From a virus, in IMG/VR virus record IMGVR_UViG_3300047472_000128, positions 1-58,518 of that record: DNA of 58,518 bases; one strand, given 5' to 3'. Each line of letters starts with the position of its first letter. The first letter of the stretch is position 1. A model generated the notes under the pieces. It searched no databases and was not told where the DNA came from. It was given only the letters and a program-made list of their open reading frames with translations. Both the position numbers and the translations under genes were made by a program. Below are positions 33,201-40,359 of the stretch, piece after piece.

Positions 33201-34035
33201 GGAACGTTGCTTCCCACTGCTTGTCCATGTCCAGACCGAGCGCACGCGCCTGCGTGATCGATCCGCCGTTCGCTGCGCTCGCCACCTCGGTCCGGGCGGT
33301 CTTCACCGCGCGGGTCGCCGCGAACCCCGCAGCCTGCTCGACGCGGGCCGCGAGTTCCTTGATCCCGTCACCGGCCTTGATACCCTCAACGAGCTGCTCC
33401 CGGATCTCCTCCCACGTGATATCCCCCACGTTTTTCAGCCGGTTCGACGCAGCAGCCATCCACGCAGCGGCTGGTTCGTCAAGCGGGGCAATGCTGTTGT
33501 CCAGGTCATAAGCCAGGATGATCCGCACGTCACGTTCGGCGCGTTCTCTTTCGGCGCGGCGGCTTTCGGGTGCCGGCTCGGCATCGGGAGGAATACCGGG
33601 GGCGCCCAGCTCCGAGGGTTCGCGCGGTTCGGCCTCTGGCGTTGGGCCTTGCCCTGCTTCCTCCGGTTCCACGGGAAGCTCAGCCCGGGTGAGGAGATTT
33701 TCGATCTCCTCCCTCCGCGCCGGGTCCTCCACGGACTCCAACAGCCGGTCGATCACCTGCTGACCGGCGAGGGTATCGAGGAACATCTCACCGGAGCCGA
33801 GGTACACGCGGGTGAGCTCAGGAATGAGGACTTCGGCGGTGTACGCGTTCCACAGGGTGAAGATCGGGGCGAAGGTCGCGTCGGTGACCGTGGACGGGAT
33901 CGGTTCGGCGAGGATCGCAGCGACAGCGGCGGCTACCGCTGCGGTGATACCTGCGTTGATGAGGGCGTCGAACTGCTCTTCGGCGGCGACGATCTCGGGT
34001 TCGGTGTACCCGTGGACCGGTTCGGGTTGGGTCAT
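30280..34035 (-). CDS. MuF-like head polyprotein with 2H phosphoesterase and protease-like domains
   Basis: 1251 residues. 170-335: MuF-type minor head domain (THIAAHGQTVDLNDKFV ... ETIQCRCAW). EHPRDGEGKFAE (351-362) and QHPRDGDGQFAD (548-559) are repeated linkers marking domain borders; between and after them lie acidic domains of unknown fold. About 795-955: 2H phosphoesterase with HLT (826-828) and HIT (917-919). About 968-1022: small Cys/basic module. About 1058-1165: RTPPIPFNWD, HGGVPEVVTVGLI, GWGMIDL and GGVSVGA, like the start of a prohead protease. Combining an RNA-end-processing fold with head proteins is unusual. Packaged delivery is possible (inference). Confidence 0.75.
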   Translation of the reverse strand: MTQPEPVHGYTEPEIVAAEEQFDALINAGITAAVAAAVAAILAEPIPSTVTDATFAPIFTLWNAYTAEVLIPELTRVYLGSGEMFLDTLAGQQVIDRLLESVEDPARREEIENLLTRAELPVEPEEAGQGPTPEAEPREPSELGAPGIPPDAEPAPESRRAERERAERDVRIILAYDLDNSIAPLDEPAAAWMAAASNRLKNVGDITWEEIREQLVEGIKAGDGIKELAARVEQAAGFAATRAVKTARTEVASAANGGSITQARALGLDMDKQWEATFPTDGRTRPTHIAAHGQTVDLNDKFVVGDALLDFPADPLGEADETIQCRCAWTAVNIRRRAEVPVVAAVFDEAEHPRDGEGKFAEQAGEDLGVLASVADLYGPIEEELEWGDQTSGSADPVYGWLTVHENGDSALSIYSEDRDEARVILDGSDSSAWTELADRIERVQGMWEDADPEDAEGEDERQLLDGLGTGRNGDIGVGYDKDGLINIYMVDQGKGNFDIWLDGDETESLLETLREAERLIDEAQYEDDEDDVDVEISAAVIHFVEGQHPRDGDGQFADKIGGGGKAPSLPGDKLGLAKRIQLGDGEELRGSRAFDVNGTSDAVPVGAAISTLGGPEVRLGIVGGGDEEKWSAANLGGTLKLRAGDVERVVASLEAENTAAKARSVELRKKFAELDRLDDARDEGRLDAAGEKRRAELEAWNRDLVADDMIGEGVIPAGEWGDLAYQVWGRDGSEADWGFKLAVRPSSSAAGWAFPSNELGTADMDSSDMRRFLKQLNDLAAKASSAPEVAAAGSGHTGAMIALVPSAEHVDRLAVDGGEPAEELHLTVMYLGEAADIPEDIRGAVYDVVAGYAATTPPIEGDGFAVNAFNPHAEDRETALVMGVGGQPLADLHAGVSGRVGKLMTPPDNHAPWVPHITFKYSDDLGEIPALVEKLGPVTFDRLRVAMGDEVTDYPLTGGDSGNDFDVQGWAAGNAGKLRLGQPGGFRRCVKRLRDEPGVADPEGLCATMHHRATGKWPGEGHIVTAAAGEDMPSPEQLGAALAYEEEMATAVPGAHFHTLMHTEGVSTGRRVQMLGSWTWRTPPIPFNWDKHTGMHGGVPEVVTVGLITEIARMGREIHGWGMIDLDDPSGLEYARKLAQGWIGGVSVGADEQPMQVEYVYSPNDPDQVIQEVYHSGNIYEATSSDGMAQASAYVEPLPALIEALAERGIEVAAADTPPRLPKPRPKKRPREQPAETAGAGDDWGCSAVS

Positions 34036-34036
34036 G

Positions 34037-34630
34037 TCAGGCTGCCGTGGCGGCGAGTACCTGGAAGATCCCTACCTGTACGTGGTGGGTGACCTGCCAC
34101 CCGGCTTTGGTGACCATGGCCGCATAGGCTTCCATGTCCCACCCCCACACATGGGCTTCGTCGTGGGACTCGGGGGTTTCACCGATCGGCGACGAGCAGA
34201 TCAGCCACCGACCGCCCTCCCACCGGATCCGCTCAACCTGCCCGTGGGGGTCGTCGAGGTGCTCAAGAACCTCGGTGATGACCGCGATGTCGCCCCACTC
34301 CAGTTCCTGCGTGAGGAAGTTGGCCTGGTGGACGGTGACACCGCGTTCGCGGGCACCTTCGAGGTTCGCAGGGGTGAACTCATACCCCCACGCAGCGAGC
34401 TGGGGCAACTGCTCAGCGACCATCGACAGGAACCCGCCATCACCGGCGCCGAGGTCGACAAGCGACGCAGCCCCGTCCTCCGCAGCGAGGCGCGCGAAGT
34501 CGAGGGCCTGGGACATGCGTCCGCCGTGGGGTTCTTCCTCACGGTGCCGGGCTCGTGCCCGCGGTGCGTGCCATTCGGCGGTGGACACGATCGGGGTCTC
34601 ACCGATGGGGTAGAACCGGTGTTCGATCAT
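34037..34630 (-). CDS. SAM-dependent methyltransferase between portal and MuF genes
   Basis: 197 residues, ATGA overlap with the portal stop. ASLVDLGAGDGGFLSMVAEQL is motif I, GDIAVITEVLEHLDDPHGQVERI is motif IV with the following helix, and MVTKAGWQVTHHVQVG closes the fold. It resembles the methyltransferase of the glycosyl cassette (EVLEHL versus ETLEHL; both followed by WGWDMEAYAAM- or WAWSAPDVTGM-type text). Substrate unknown. Not a DNA methylase by motif. Confidence 0.8.
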   Translation of the reverse strand: MIEHRFYPIGETPIVSTAEWHAPRARARHREEEPHGGRMSQALDFARLAAEDGAASLVDLGAGDGGFLSMVAEQLPQLAAWGYEFTPANLEGARERGVTVHQANFLTQELEWGDIAVITEVLEHLDDPHGQVERIRWEGGRWLICSSPIGETPESHDEAHVWGWDMEAYAAMVTKAGWQVTHHVQVGIFQVLAATAA

Positions 34631-37239
34631 CGGCGTACTCCGACCATTTCGCGGGTCTCGGCGGGTGCGCCGAGCTGGCGGCGGACTGCTGCGCCGATGC
34701 TGGCCGTGACCGGGCTCGTCTCGGCGGGGCGGCTCGCGCCCTGCGTGGTTGGTGTCCCGGCAGCCGGCGAGGGCCCGCTAGTAACAGCGGGTGTTCCCTC
34801 CGGCCGATTGGTGGTATCGCCGACTGCCGAAGTCTGTGTGCCCGCTGGTGGTTCCCATCCGGTGAGGGATGTGAGGGCCATGGGGCCGTTGGTGGTGTCT
34901 TTGGACATGCCCTTGAGGACCATGTCCTGTAGTTCTTCGTCGTCGGGGCGGTCGTCTTCGTCGAACCCGTTCGCGGCGCGCATCGACTTACCAGAGAGTT
35001 CGCGGCGGTCGTACAGCTCGCGGGCTTCTGCGGATTTGTCGGGGCGGGCGATGAGGTCGGAGGCGTCGTACCAGAAGCACAGCTGGCCACCGCGCGGGCC
35101 GACGAGGTCCAAGCCCATAGCTTGCAGGATCGGGTGCATGACACCCTTGGTGAACCCGGTGACGAGAAGTTCCGCTTTGGGCGAGATGTAAAGCTTGATG
35201 CCGGTTTCGTTGGTGAGCCAGCCCGAGTTCCCCGTGAAGTACACATGGCCGTTGCGGCGAGCCAACCAGCTGTGGTTGGGCGTCGTCGGGCACCAGACCA
35301 CCCCCGTGTACGTCTCCATGGACGCGGTCTTGCGGATCGCGACGTGCCGGTAGCGGCTGTTCACCGAGAGGAACGTCTGCGGCTTCCGGTCGAATCCGCC
35401 CGTGGTGTGGACGTGGGTACGCACCGGGCGCCCGGCGAGGATCGCGGCGAGTTCGATCGGCGCGAGACGCGCCGGGTCGCGCTGGTCGATGGTGAGGCCA
35501 CCGGTGGCGTTGATGCTTCCGTCGCCAAGGGCGAAGACGTTGAGGAAGAGCTCCAACTGGGCGCGCGTCAGGGAGTAGATGAAATCCCTGGTCACGGTCT
35601 TCGAGTGCCAGGATTCCATCTCGTTGAGCAGGGGCGCGTATGCCGCCTTGTTGAGGTGGAACAGGGTCATCCCCCGTTCCTCGGCGACCTCGCGCCAGCG
35701 GGGGACCACGGAGGTGCGGCCTTCGCCGGCGACCTTCATGGTTTCCGAGGCTGGGCCGAAGAGGCGTGCGAGGACTCCGCGGATCCGGGCGACCATCGCC
35801 GGGTTGGCCTGGTGGGACTGGCCGATGCGGACCTGGGAGTGTGTGGGGGTCGGCCACGTGCAGGTGCCCTCGGTGATGAACCACCCGACGAGCTCGACGA
35901 AGTCGTCGGTGTACTTCGCCTCGGTGGGCAGGTCTGCGGCGGGGGCGGCCCGGATGATCTGGTCGAGGGGCTGGAGTTCGGCGGCGGTGGTCCAGGTGGG
36001 GACACCGTTGCGGATGACGGGCCAGCGGTGGGCCATGGTCGACAGGGAGTCGTGGAACTTCCCGGCGATCCTCATCATGGGCTCGTCGGTCACGTCGGCC
36101 CGGTAGATGTCCTGAACGGGCTGCCACTCGGATTGGCCTGTCTCGTGGTTCAGGGTCATGACGATGTCACCCACGTTGATCTGGTCGTGGGTGCGCCAGC
36201 CGCTACGGGTGAGGATCTCCGTGTCTTCGGGCTGGCACCAGTGGTTCATGTCACCATAACCTAGTAGAGCTTCTATCGGCATCGTGAGGGTGACCGCGAG
36301 CCGTTTGGTTTCGGCTTCGCGTTCCTCGATCAGCTCTTTCGTGATGCCGTCGGAGATGATGATGTGTTTGATCTTGTCGATCTGCTCGGCAGGGAAGTCG
36401 ATGATCTGCGGCAGCGCCGCACCAGCGGATCCGGGGTTCCGGATGTTGTTCATCGCCGCGTCGATCAACTTCTGAACGAACCAGTTCGGGTTGCCTTTGT
36501 ACTGCTCAGGGACCTTCACCAGGGCTTCTTGCGGGATCGCGAGGAGCCCGTTCATCCCGATCCGGGACACCAGCGTGCTGATGATCCGCCGGTTCAACAG
36601 GTCCATCGTCCGCATGATCGGCAACGCGGGCCGGGCCGCTGAGTGCGACCGCCACGGGAACTGGGCGTCGGGCTCCATGATCCGCGTCGGGAGGGCTTCC
36701 TCCGCCATGGGCCGCCACGTCGTGTCACCGGTGCGGATCTCCCACCACGGCTGACCGTTGACCGTCGAGGTGCGGACAGCGTCCTTGGAGAGGATCTGCC
36801 AGTCCGCAAACGCCAACGGGATCTGCTCCGAAGCCCGCTCAACGACGAGGATCCCCTCACCAGGCACCCCGAGCTGAACCGCACCCGCCGACATGATCTG
36901 CGACTGGCCGGCGGTTCCTCCGGCGAAGACCTGGGCGAGGGCGAGCGCCGCGGTTGCGCTGCGGTTGCCGCGGACGTCTTCGGGGGACAGGAACGCGGGG
37001 TCTTTCTGGCCGGGGACCATTTCGGCGGCGACGAGGCGTACCCGGCTCATGCTGGATTTGAGCCAGTCGATGCCGGAGGAGAATTCGCCGAGGTTGCGCC
37101 AGAAGTCCCAGGCCTCGCCTTGCCAGGTCTCATAGTTCCAGAGGCTGCGGGTCTGCTGGGGGTCGGTGAGGACGTGTGCTCCGGCTGTGGTGATGTCGGC
37201 TGTGCGGCGCAGGGAGAGCCCGCGTGTGCTGTCCGGCAT
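34627..37239 (-). CDS. Portal protein interrupted by an intein
   Basis: 870 residues as translated from ATG 37237-37239 (GGGGGTG upstream); 533 after splicing. Portal text: LWNYETWQGEAWDFWRNLGEFSSGIDWLKSS, ILSKDAVRTSTVNGQPWWEIRTGD, FVQKLIDAAMNNIRNPGSAGAALPQIIDFPAEQ, and GYGDMNHW / SGWLTNETGIKLYISP flanking the intein. GDxNHW is the strongly conserved motif of this portal family, so the element sits in an invariant site. C-terminal about 120 residues are low complexity. It forms the dodecameric DNA gate of the capsid. Confidence 0.9.
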   Translation of the reverse strand: MPDSTRGLSLRRTADITTAGAHVLTDPQQTRSLWNYETWQGEAWDFWRNLGEFSSGIDWLKSSMSRVRLVAAEMVPGQKDPAFLSPEDVRGNRSATAALALAQVFAGGTAGQSQIMSAGAVQLGVPGEGILVVERASEQIPLAFADWQILSKDAVRTSTVNGQPWWEIRTGDTTWRPMAEEALPTRIMEPDAQFPWRSHSAARPALPIMRTMDLLNRRIISTLVSRIGMNGLLAIPQEALVKVPEQYKGNPNWFVQKLIDAAMNNIRNPGSAGAALPQIIDFPAEQIDKIKHIIISDGITKELIEEREAETKRLAVTLTMPIEALLGYGDMNHWCQPEDTEILTRSGWRTHDQINVGDIVMTLNHETGQSEWQPVQDIYRADVTDEPMMRIAGKFHDSLSTMAHRWPVIRNGVPTWTTAAELQPLDQIIRAAPAADLPTEAKYTDDFVELVGWFITEGTCTWPTPTHSQVRIGQSHQANPAMVARIRGVLARLFGPASETMKVAGEGRTSVVPRWREVAEERGMTLFHLNKAAYAPLLNEMESWHSKTVTRDFIYSLTRAQLELFLNVFALGDGSINATGGLTIDQRDPARLAPIELAAILAGRPVRTHVHTTGGFDRKPQTFLSVNSRYRHVAIRKTASMETYTGVVWCPTTPNHSWLARRNGHVYFTGNSGWLTNETGIKLYISPKAELLVTGFTKGVMHPILQAMGLDLVGPRGGQLCFWYDASDLIARPDKSAEARELYDRRELSGKSMRAANGFDEDDRPDDEELQDMVLKGMSKDTTNGPMALTSLTGWEPPAGTQTSAVGDTTNRPEGTPAVTSGPSPAAGTPTTQGASRPAETSPVTASIGAAVRRQLGAPAETREMVGVRR
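35227..36237 (-). mobile_element. Intein with LAGLIDADG-type homing endonuclease, inside the portal gene
   Basis: Residues C335-N671 (337 aa). Block A: CQPEDTEILTRSGW. Block B-like: STMAHRWPVI. Endonuclease: LVGWFITEG (450-458, E457) and FALGDGS (569-575, D573), the two DOD motifs with both acids present, so cleavage activity is plausible. Block F/G: NHSWLARRNGHVYFTGN followed by Ser+1. The penultimate residue is Gly instead of the usual His. Spliced portal would read MNHW-SGWL. Confidence 0.88.
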
Positions 37240-37312
37240 GCTCACCCCCGTGTGTCCGGCTATCGCTGATGGTAGCGGACATCGGTCGGGGTGGCGATCA
37301 TGCCTACAGAAA

Positions 37313-37337
37313 CGGCCCCGCTTGAGACGCGGGGCCG
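37313..37337 (-). terminator. Intrinsic terminator upstream of the portal gene
   Basis: CGGCCCCGC pairs with GCGGGGCCG around TTGAGAC, nine GC-rich pairs. On the minus strand it is followed by TTTCTGT. It ends the leftward unit that includes terminase and the small membrane genes. Portal transcription would restart after it; TACCAT at 37277-37272 is a possible -10. Confidence 0.7.
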
Positions 37338-37406
37338 GTCCTGACCGACAACCTGGGGAGGTCAACGTGGTGCTACGCGCGGGCCTGCAAGAGCCCTGAG
37401 GCTAGG

Positions 37407-37511
37407 TTACCGCATGCGTCCGGCGGACGATGCCATCATGCGTCGGCGTGCCGCTTGGCGGTGGACGCGGCCCATCTTGTTGATGACTACCATGCGTAGT
37501 ACTTGATTCAT
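37407..37511 (-). CDS. Possible 34-residue basic peptide
   Basis: MNQVLRMVVINKMGRVHRQA then AARRRMMASSAGRMR. Start lies 14 nt after the stop of the upstream gene. There is no ribosome site and no family resemblance, but the frame fills an otherwise empty 285-bp gap. The high Arg and Met content may be chance. Low confidence. Confidence 0.3.
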   Translation of the reverse strand: MNQVLRMVVINKMGRVHRQAARRRMMASSAGRMR

Positions 37512-37524
37512 GTAAGCAGCAGCA

Positions 37525-37776
37525 TCAGGACTCACGGGGCACCTCGGGTGCGGACTCGTTCGGGGAGGCCTTCAGGAACACGGTCCTCGTCGAACGTCCG
37601 AGCATGGCCAACCACTCCTCCCGAGTTGCGCACGGCGGCTGGTTCATCCGCAGATAGGCGTAAGACGTCGGAGCATCAACACAATCCGAGTGGGGAGGAA
37701 CCGGGGTCCAGATCTCGACCATCGGCGTCGGCACCCCCTCGAAATACGTGAGCGCCACAACCTCAGAGCTGGTCAT
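37525..37776 (-). CDS. Small hypothetical protein
   Basis: 83 residues, overlapping the membrane protein gene by 14 nt. MTSSEVVALTYFEGVPTPMVEIWTPV opens it, and CVDAPTSYAYLRMNQPPCATREEWLAMLGRS follows. No domain recognised. Last gene before the terminator at 37313. Confidence 0.6.
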   Translation of the reverse strand: MTSSEVVALTYFEGVPTPMVEIWTPVPPHSDCVDAPTSYAYLRMNQPPCATREEWLAMLGRSTRTVFLKASPNESAPEVPRES

Positions 37777-38062
37777 CTGCCATCGCCTCCTTCGCCTCGG
37801 CAGCGAACTGCTCCCGCCTCAACTGGTCCTGTAGCTGGTGCCGTTGCGCGAGCCGCTTCGAGCTGAGCGCTTGGCATCCCGCAAGCTGCTGCGCAAGCAA
37901 CCGAATGACACCCCGCAACCGCTCTGACTCGTCCGTGTAGATCGGCCGCGAATCGTAAGGCCGCGCCGAACGCCGACCGTACCAGCAGCCGAGCAGAAAG
38001 AGACCAAACGCCACGACGATGCCGACGAGCGCGACAATCATGCCCACCACGTCAGGACTCAT
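37763..38062 (-). CDS. Membrane-anchored coiled-coil protein
   Basis: 99 residues. One membrane segment at 6-27 (VGMIVALVGIVVAFGLFLLGCW), then a basic stop-transfer (YGRRSARPYD) and a long amphipathic helix (ESERLRGVIRLLAQQLAGCQ, KRLAQRHQLQDQLRREQFAAEAKEAMADD). The layout fits spanin-like or holin-accessory proteins, but it is far from the endolysin gene. Function unresolved. Confidence 0.65.
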   Translation of the reverse strand: MSPDVVGMIVALVGIVVAFGLFLLGCWYGRRSARPYDSRPIYTDESERLRGVIRLLAQQLAGCQALSSKRLAQRHQLQDQLRREQFAAEAKEAMADDQL

Positions 38063-38249
38063 CGGGCACCGCCGCTTGGCATGCCCGGATCTTCCCGCCG
38101 ACGACCTCGGAGTAACTGAGCCCGCAGCCGTTGCGACACATCACCGATTCATCCTGCCAGTCGTCTTCGTAGGTGAACCCATGCGCGATGCGATCGTAAT
38201 AGTCGCCTGGGTCTTCGTCGCCTATCTCATGGGTGACGATGTAGCCCAT
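38052..38249 (-). CDS. Small hypothetical protein with two cysteines
   Basis: 65 residues from ATG 38247-38249 (TGATG overlap). GYIVTHEIGDEDPGDYYDRIAHGFTYEDDW opens it, and CRNGCGLSYSEVVGGKIRAC ends it. It overlaps the next membrane gene by 11 nt. The CxxxC...C ending suggests a small metal or disulfide site. Function unknown. Confidence 0.6.
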   Translation of the reverse strand: MGYIVTHEIGDEDPGDYYDRIAHGFTYEDDWQDESVMCRNGCGLSYSEVVGGKIRACQAAVPDES

Positions 38250-38707
38250 CAGAGTTCGCTTTCGTCTTGGAGCGGGAACCCGAGGTTCTTCCGGACTTCG
38301 TAGCGCCGGTTCTTCGTCAGCCGCCACCATTCTTCGGCCCATCCTTCGATCGCGGACAGCCATCCGGCGGCGCCCCAGACTGCACCGACCGCGAGCCATG
38401 GTGCGGGGACGCTGTACCAGTTGGTGGTGACCCACACGGTGCCGAGCGCCATCCAGAACGACATGCACCACGGGCAGGTGAGCAGGTACGCCACACCACG
38501 CCCGAACCCACCCAGCGGCGGTTCCTTCCCACCCGTCTGGGTCTTCGCGCCGTTCTCATCACGCGGGTCGAGCCAGTTCACCACCAGATCACGCGGCACC
38601 CGAACAAACGGCAGATAATCCGCCACCACGAACCGCGTCAACCGCCACGCCGTGAACACCATGAGCACATGCAGATGAACCAACCACAGTACTTGCGCAA
38701 CAGTCAC
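38249..38707 (-). CDS. DUF1360-like membrane protein
   Basis: 152 residues. Membrane segments near 8-24, 72-93 and 99-115 (AQVLWLVHLHVLMVFTAW; VAYLLTCPWCMSFWMALGTVW; PAPWLAVGAVWGAAGWL). LLTCPWCMSFW is the hallmark of DUF1360, found in phages and bacteria next to terminase or lysis genes, with no established role. Two nt downstream of the terminase gene. Confidence 0.75.
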   Translation of the reverse strand: MTVAQVLWLVHLHVLMVFTAWRLTRFVVADYLPFVRVPRDLVVNWLDPRDENGAKTQTGGKEPPLGGFGRGVAYLLTCPWCMSFWMALGTVWVTTNWYSVPAPWLAVGAVWGAAGWLSAIEGWAEEWWRLTKNRRYEVRKNLGFPLQDESEL

Positions 38708-38709
38708 AA

Positions 38710-40350
38710 CTACCTCCAGTCGCCGACGCCCCCGTACCCGCCCATCATGCCATCCGACGGCGACAACGCACGCGTCAGGTCCACGGCCATATCCGGGGAC
38801 TCCTGGAACTGGGTTTCCCCCGACGCCGGCATGGGCAGCAGGTCATAGCCGAGGTAAACGCACGCGTCCAAGTTGCCTGGTGAGTCTTTCGACGTGGGGA
38901 GGAACGTCTGCCACTGATGCTCGATACCCGGCAGGTACGCGGCGAACCGAACCCGGTCCATGACGATCTGCTGCGCGATCGGCTCAGCCCGCAGGATCTT
39001 GTTCTTCCGGGCGGTGACTTCGACCACGCGGGGGATGAGGGGCCCGTACTTCAGCTCACCGGGGTCGCGGCCTTCAGCGACAGCGGCAGCACGTTCAACC
39101 TGCTCCTCGGCGGCGAGTTGCACCCACGCTGTGCGTACCGCGAGCTGGCACAGGTCCCCGCCGTAGTTCTTCTCGATGACGAACCGGTCCGCCTTCGTCA
39201 ACACCGCGAGTTCGCAGGCCTTCCGCGACCAGACCTCAGACTTCATCCGCGCGGACCAGTCATGGGTGACGTACAGGCGTTGGTCGTCACCGAGGTAACC
39301 AGCGACCACACCCGCGGTGTCCCTGCCGCCGCCGGACGGGTCGATCGCAACCGCGTGGGTGATGCCCTCCGCGCACGGCCGCTCGGTCCCGAACTCGTAA
39401 CACCTGCGCTGCCTCAGGACGTCACCCGACACCATGGCGCCCTCAACCGGCCGCGGGTCTGCCTGGTACATGCTGAACCAGTCGCGGGGGACGTTCGTGT
39501 TGCGGGCGTTCTCCCAGTGCGCGAGTGCCCCGGCCCGGTCGTGTTCCTGAATCTTCGGGTGCGGAAGCGGGTCGCCGATGGACCGGCCTAGCGGGTCGTC
39601 GAGTTCGGTGGCGATGGCTGGCATGTGGAGCAGCTCCCACCGGCCCCCGTTGGACCGTACGCCTTCCTGTGCCATGACTCTGCCGGCGAGGTCGTCGGGG
39701 TGCCAGCGGGTCATGACGATGGCGAGGGGTGCCCGGGGTGCGAGTCGGGTGAGGATGTCGGCGCTGTAGGAGTCGTGGACTTTGTTGCGGTAGGTGGGCG
39801 ATTCGGCTTCTTCGCGGTTTTTGTGGGGGTCGTCAATGAGGACAAAGTCACCCGGTTCGCCCGTGATACCCGATCCGATACCAACTGACCGAATTCCACC
39901 ACCTGTGGTCAACGACCAGTTATGCGCAGCCTGCGACGCCGGATCAAGGGCCAGCCCGTACCGCGCCCCGAACTCCTCCACCAGCCGCCGAGTCGACAGA
40001 CCCCGCTTCACCGCGAGGCTATCGCCGTAGCAGACGATGATGACCCGGTGGGTGGGGTGCAAGATCAGGTACCAGAACGCAGCCCACACCACGGCGGTCA
40101 CCGTCTTACCGACCTGCGGCGGTGTGTTCAACACGATTCGGTCTATTTCGCCGCGTTCCATGCGGACGTACGCGTCGCCGATCACGGTGAGGTGCGCGCG
40201 GATCCGGTATGAGCGTTGCAGATGCGCGGCCAGTGTGACCGGCGTCGCAAGGGCAGCCTCATCCTCGGGGCTGATCTTGCGACGCCGGGCACCGGTCGGG
40301 TCCAGGAAATCCGCGGTGGAGTCCCAGATCTCACGCTCGAAGGGGTTCAC
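38710..40350 (-). CDS. terL: Terminase large subunit
   Basis: 546 residues. ATPase: TPPQVGKT (Walker A, about 75-82), FVLIDDPHK (Walker B), MTRWHPDDLAGR (coupling motif). Nuclease: AIDPSGGGRDTAG with the first metal-binding Asp, IEKNYGGD with a second acid cluster. Pumps DNA through the portal and cuts the concatemer. Standard length. This fixes the virion module direction as leftward. No small subunit is adjacent; a candidate lies at 55891. Confidence 0.93.
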   Translation of the reverse strand: MNPFEREIWDSTADFLDPTGARRRKISPEDEAALATPVTLAAHLQRSYRIRAHLTVIGDAYVRMERGEIDRIVLNTPPQVGKTVTAVVWAAFWYLILHPTHRVIIVCYGDSLAVKRGLSTRRLVEEFGARYGLALDPASQAAHNWSLTTGGGIRSVGIGSGITGEPGDFVLIDDPHKNREEAESPTYRNKVHDSYSADILTRLAPRAPLAIVMTRWHPDDLAGRVMAQEGVRSNGGRWELLHMPAIATELDDPLGRSIGDPLPHPKIQEHDRAGALAHWENARNTNVPRDWFSMYQADPRPVEGAMVSGDVLRQRRCYEFGTERPCAEGITHAVAIDPSGGGRDTAGVVAGYLGDDQRLYVTHDWSARMKSEVWSRKACELAVLTKADRFVIEKNYGGDLCQLAVRTAWVQLAAEEQVERAAAVAEGRDPGELKYGPLIPRVVEVTARKNKILRAEPIAQQIVMDRVRFAAYLPGIEHQWQTFLPTSKDSPGNLDACVYLGYDLLPMPASGETQFQESPDMAVDLTRALSPSDGMMGGYGGVGDWR

Positions 40351-40359
40351 CCCACGAGA

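Noticed and set aside
37380-37524. tRNA gene upstream of the portal
   Set aside because: Stretches of GC-rich inverted repeats exist, but no TTCRANY T-arm or 7-bp acceptor could be drawn.
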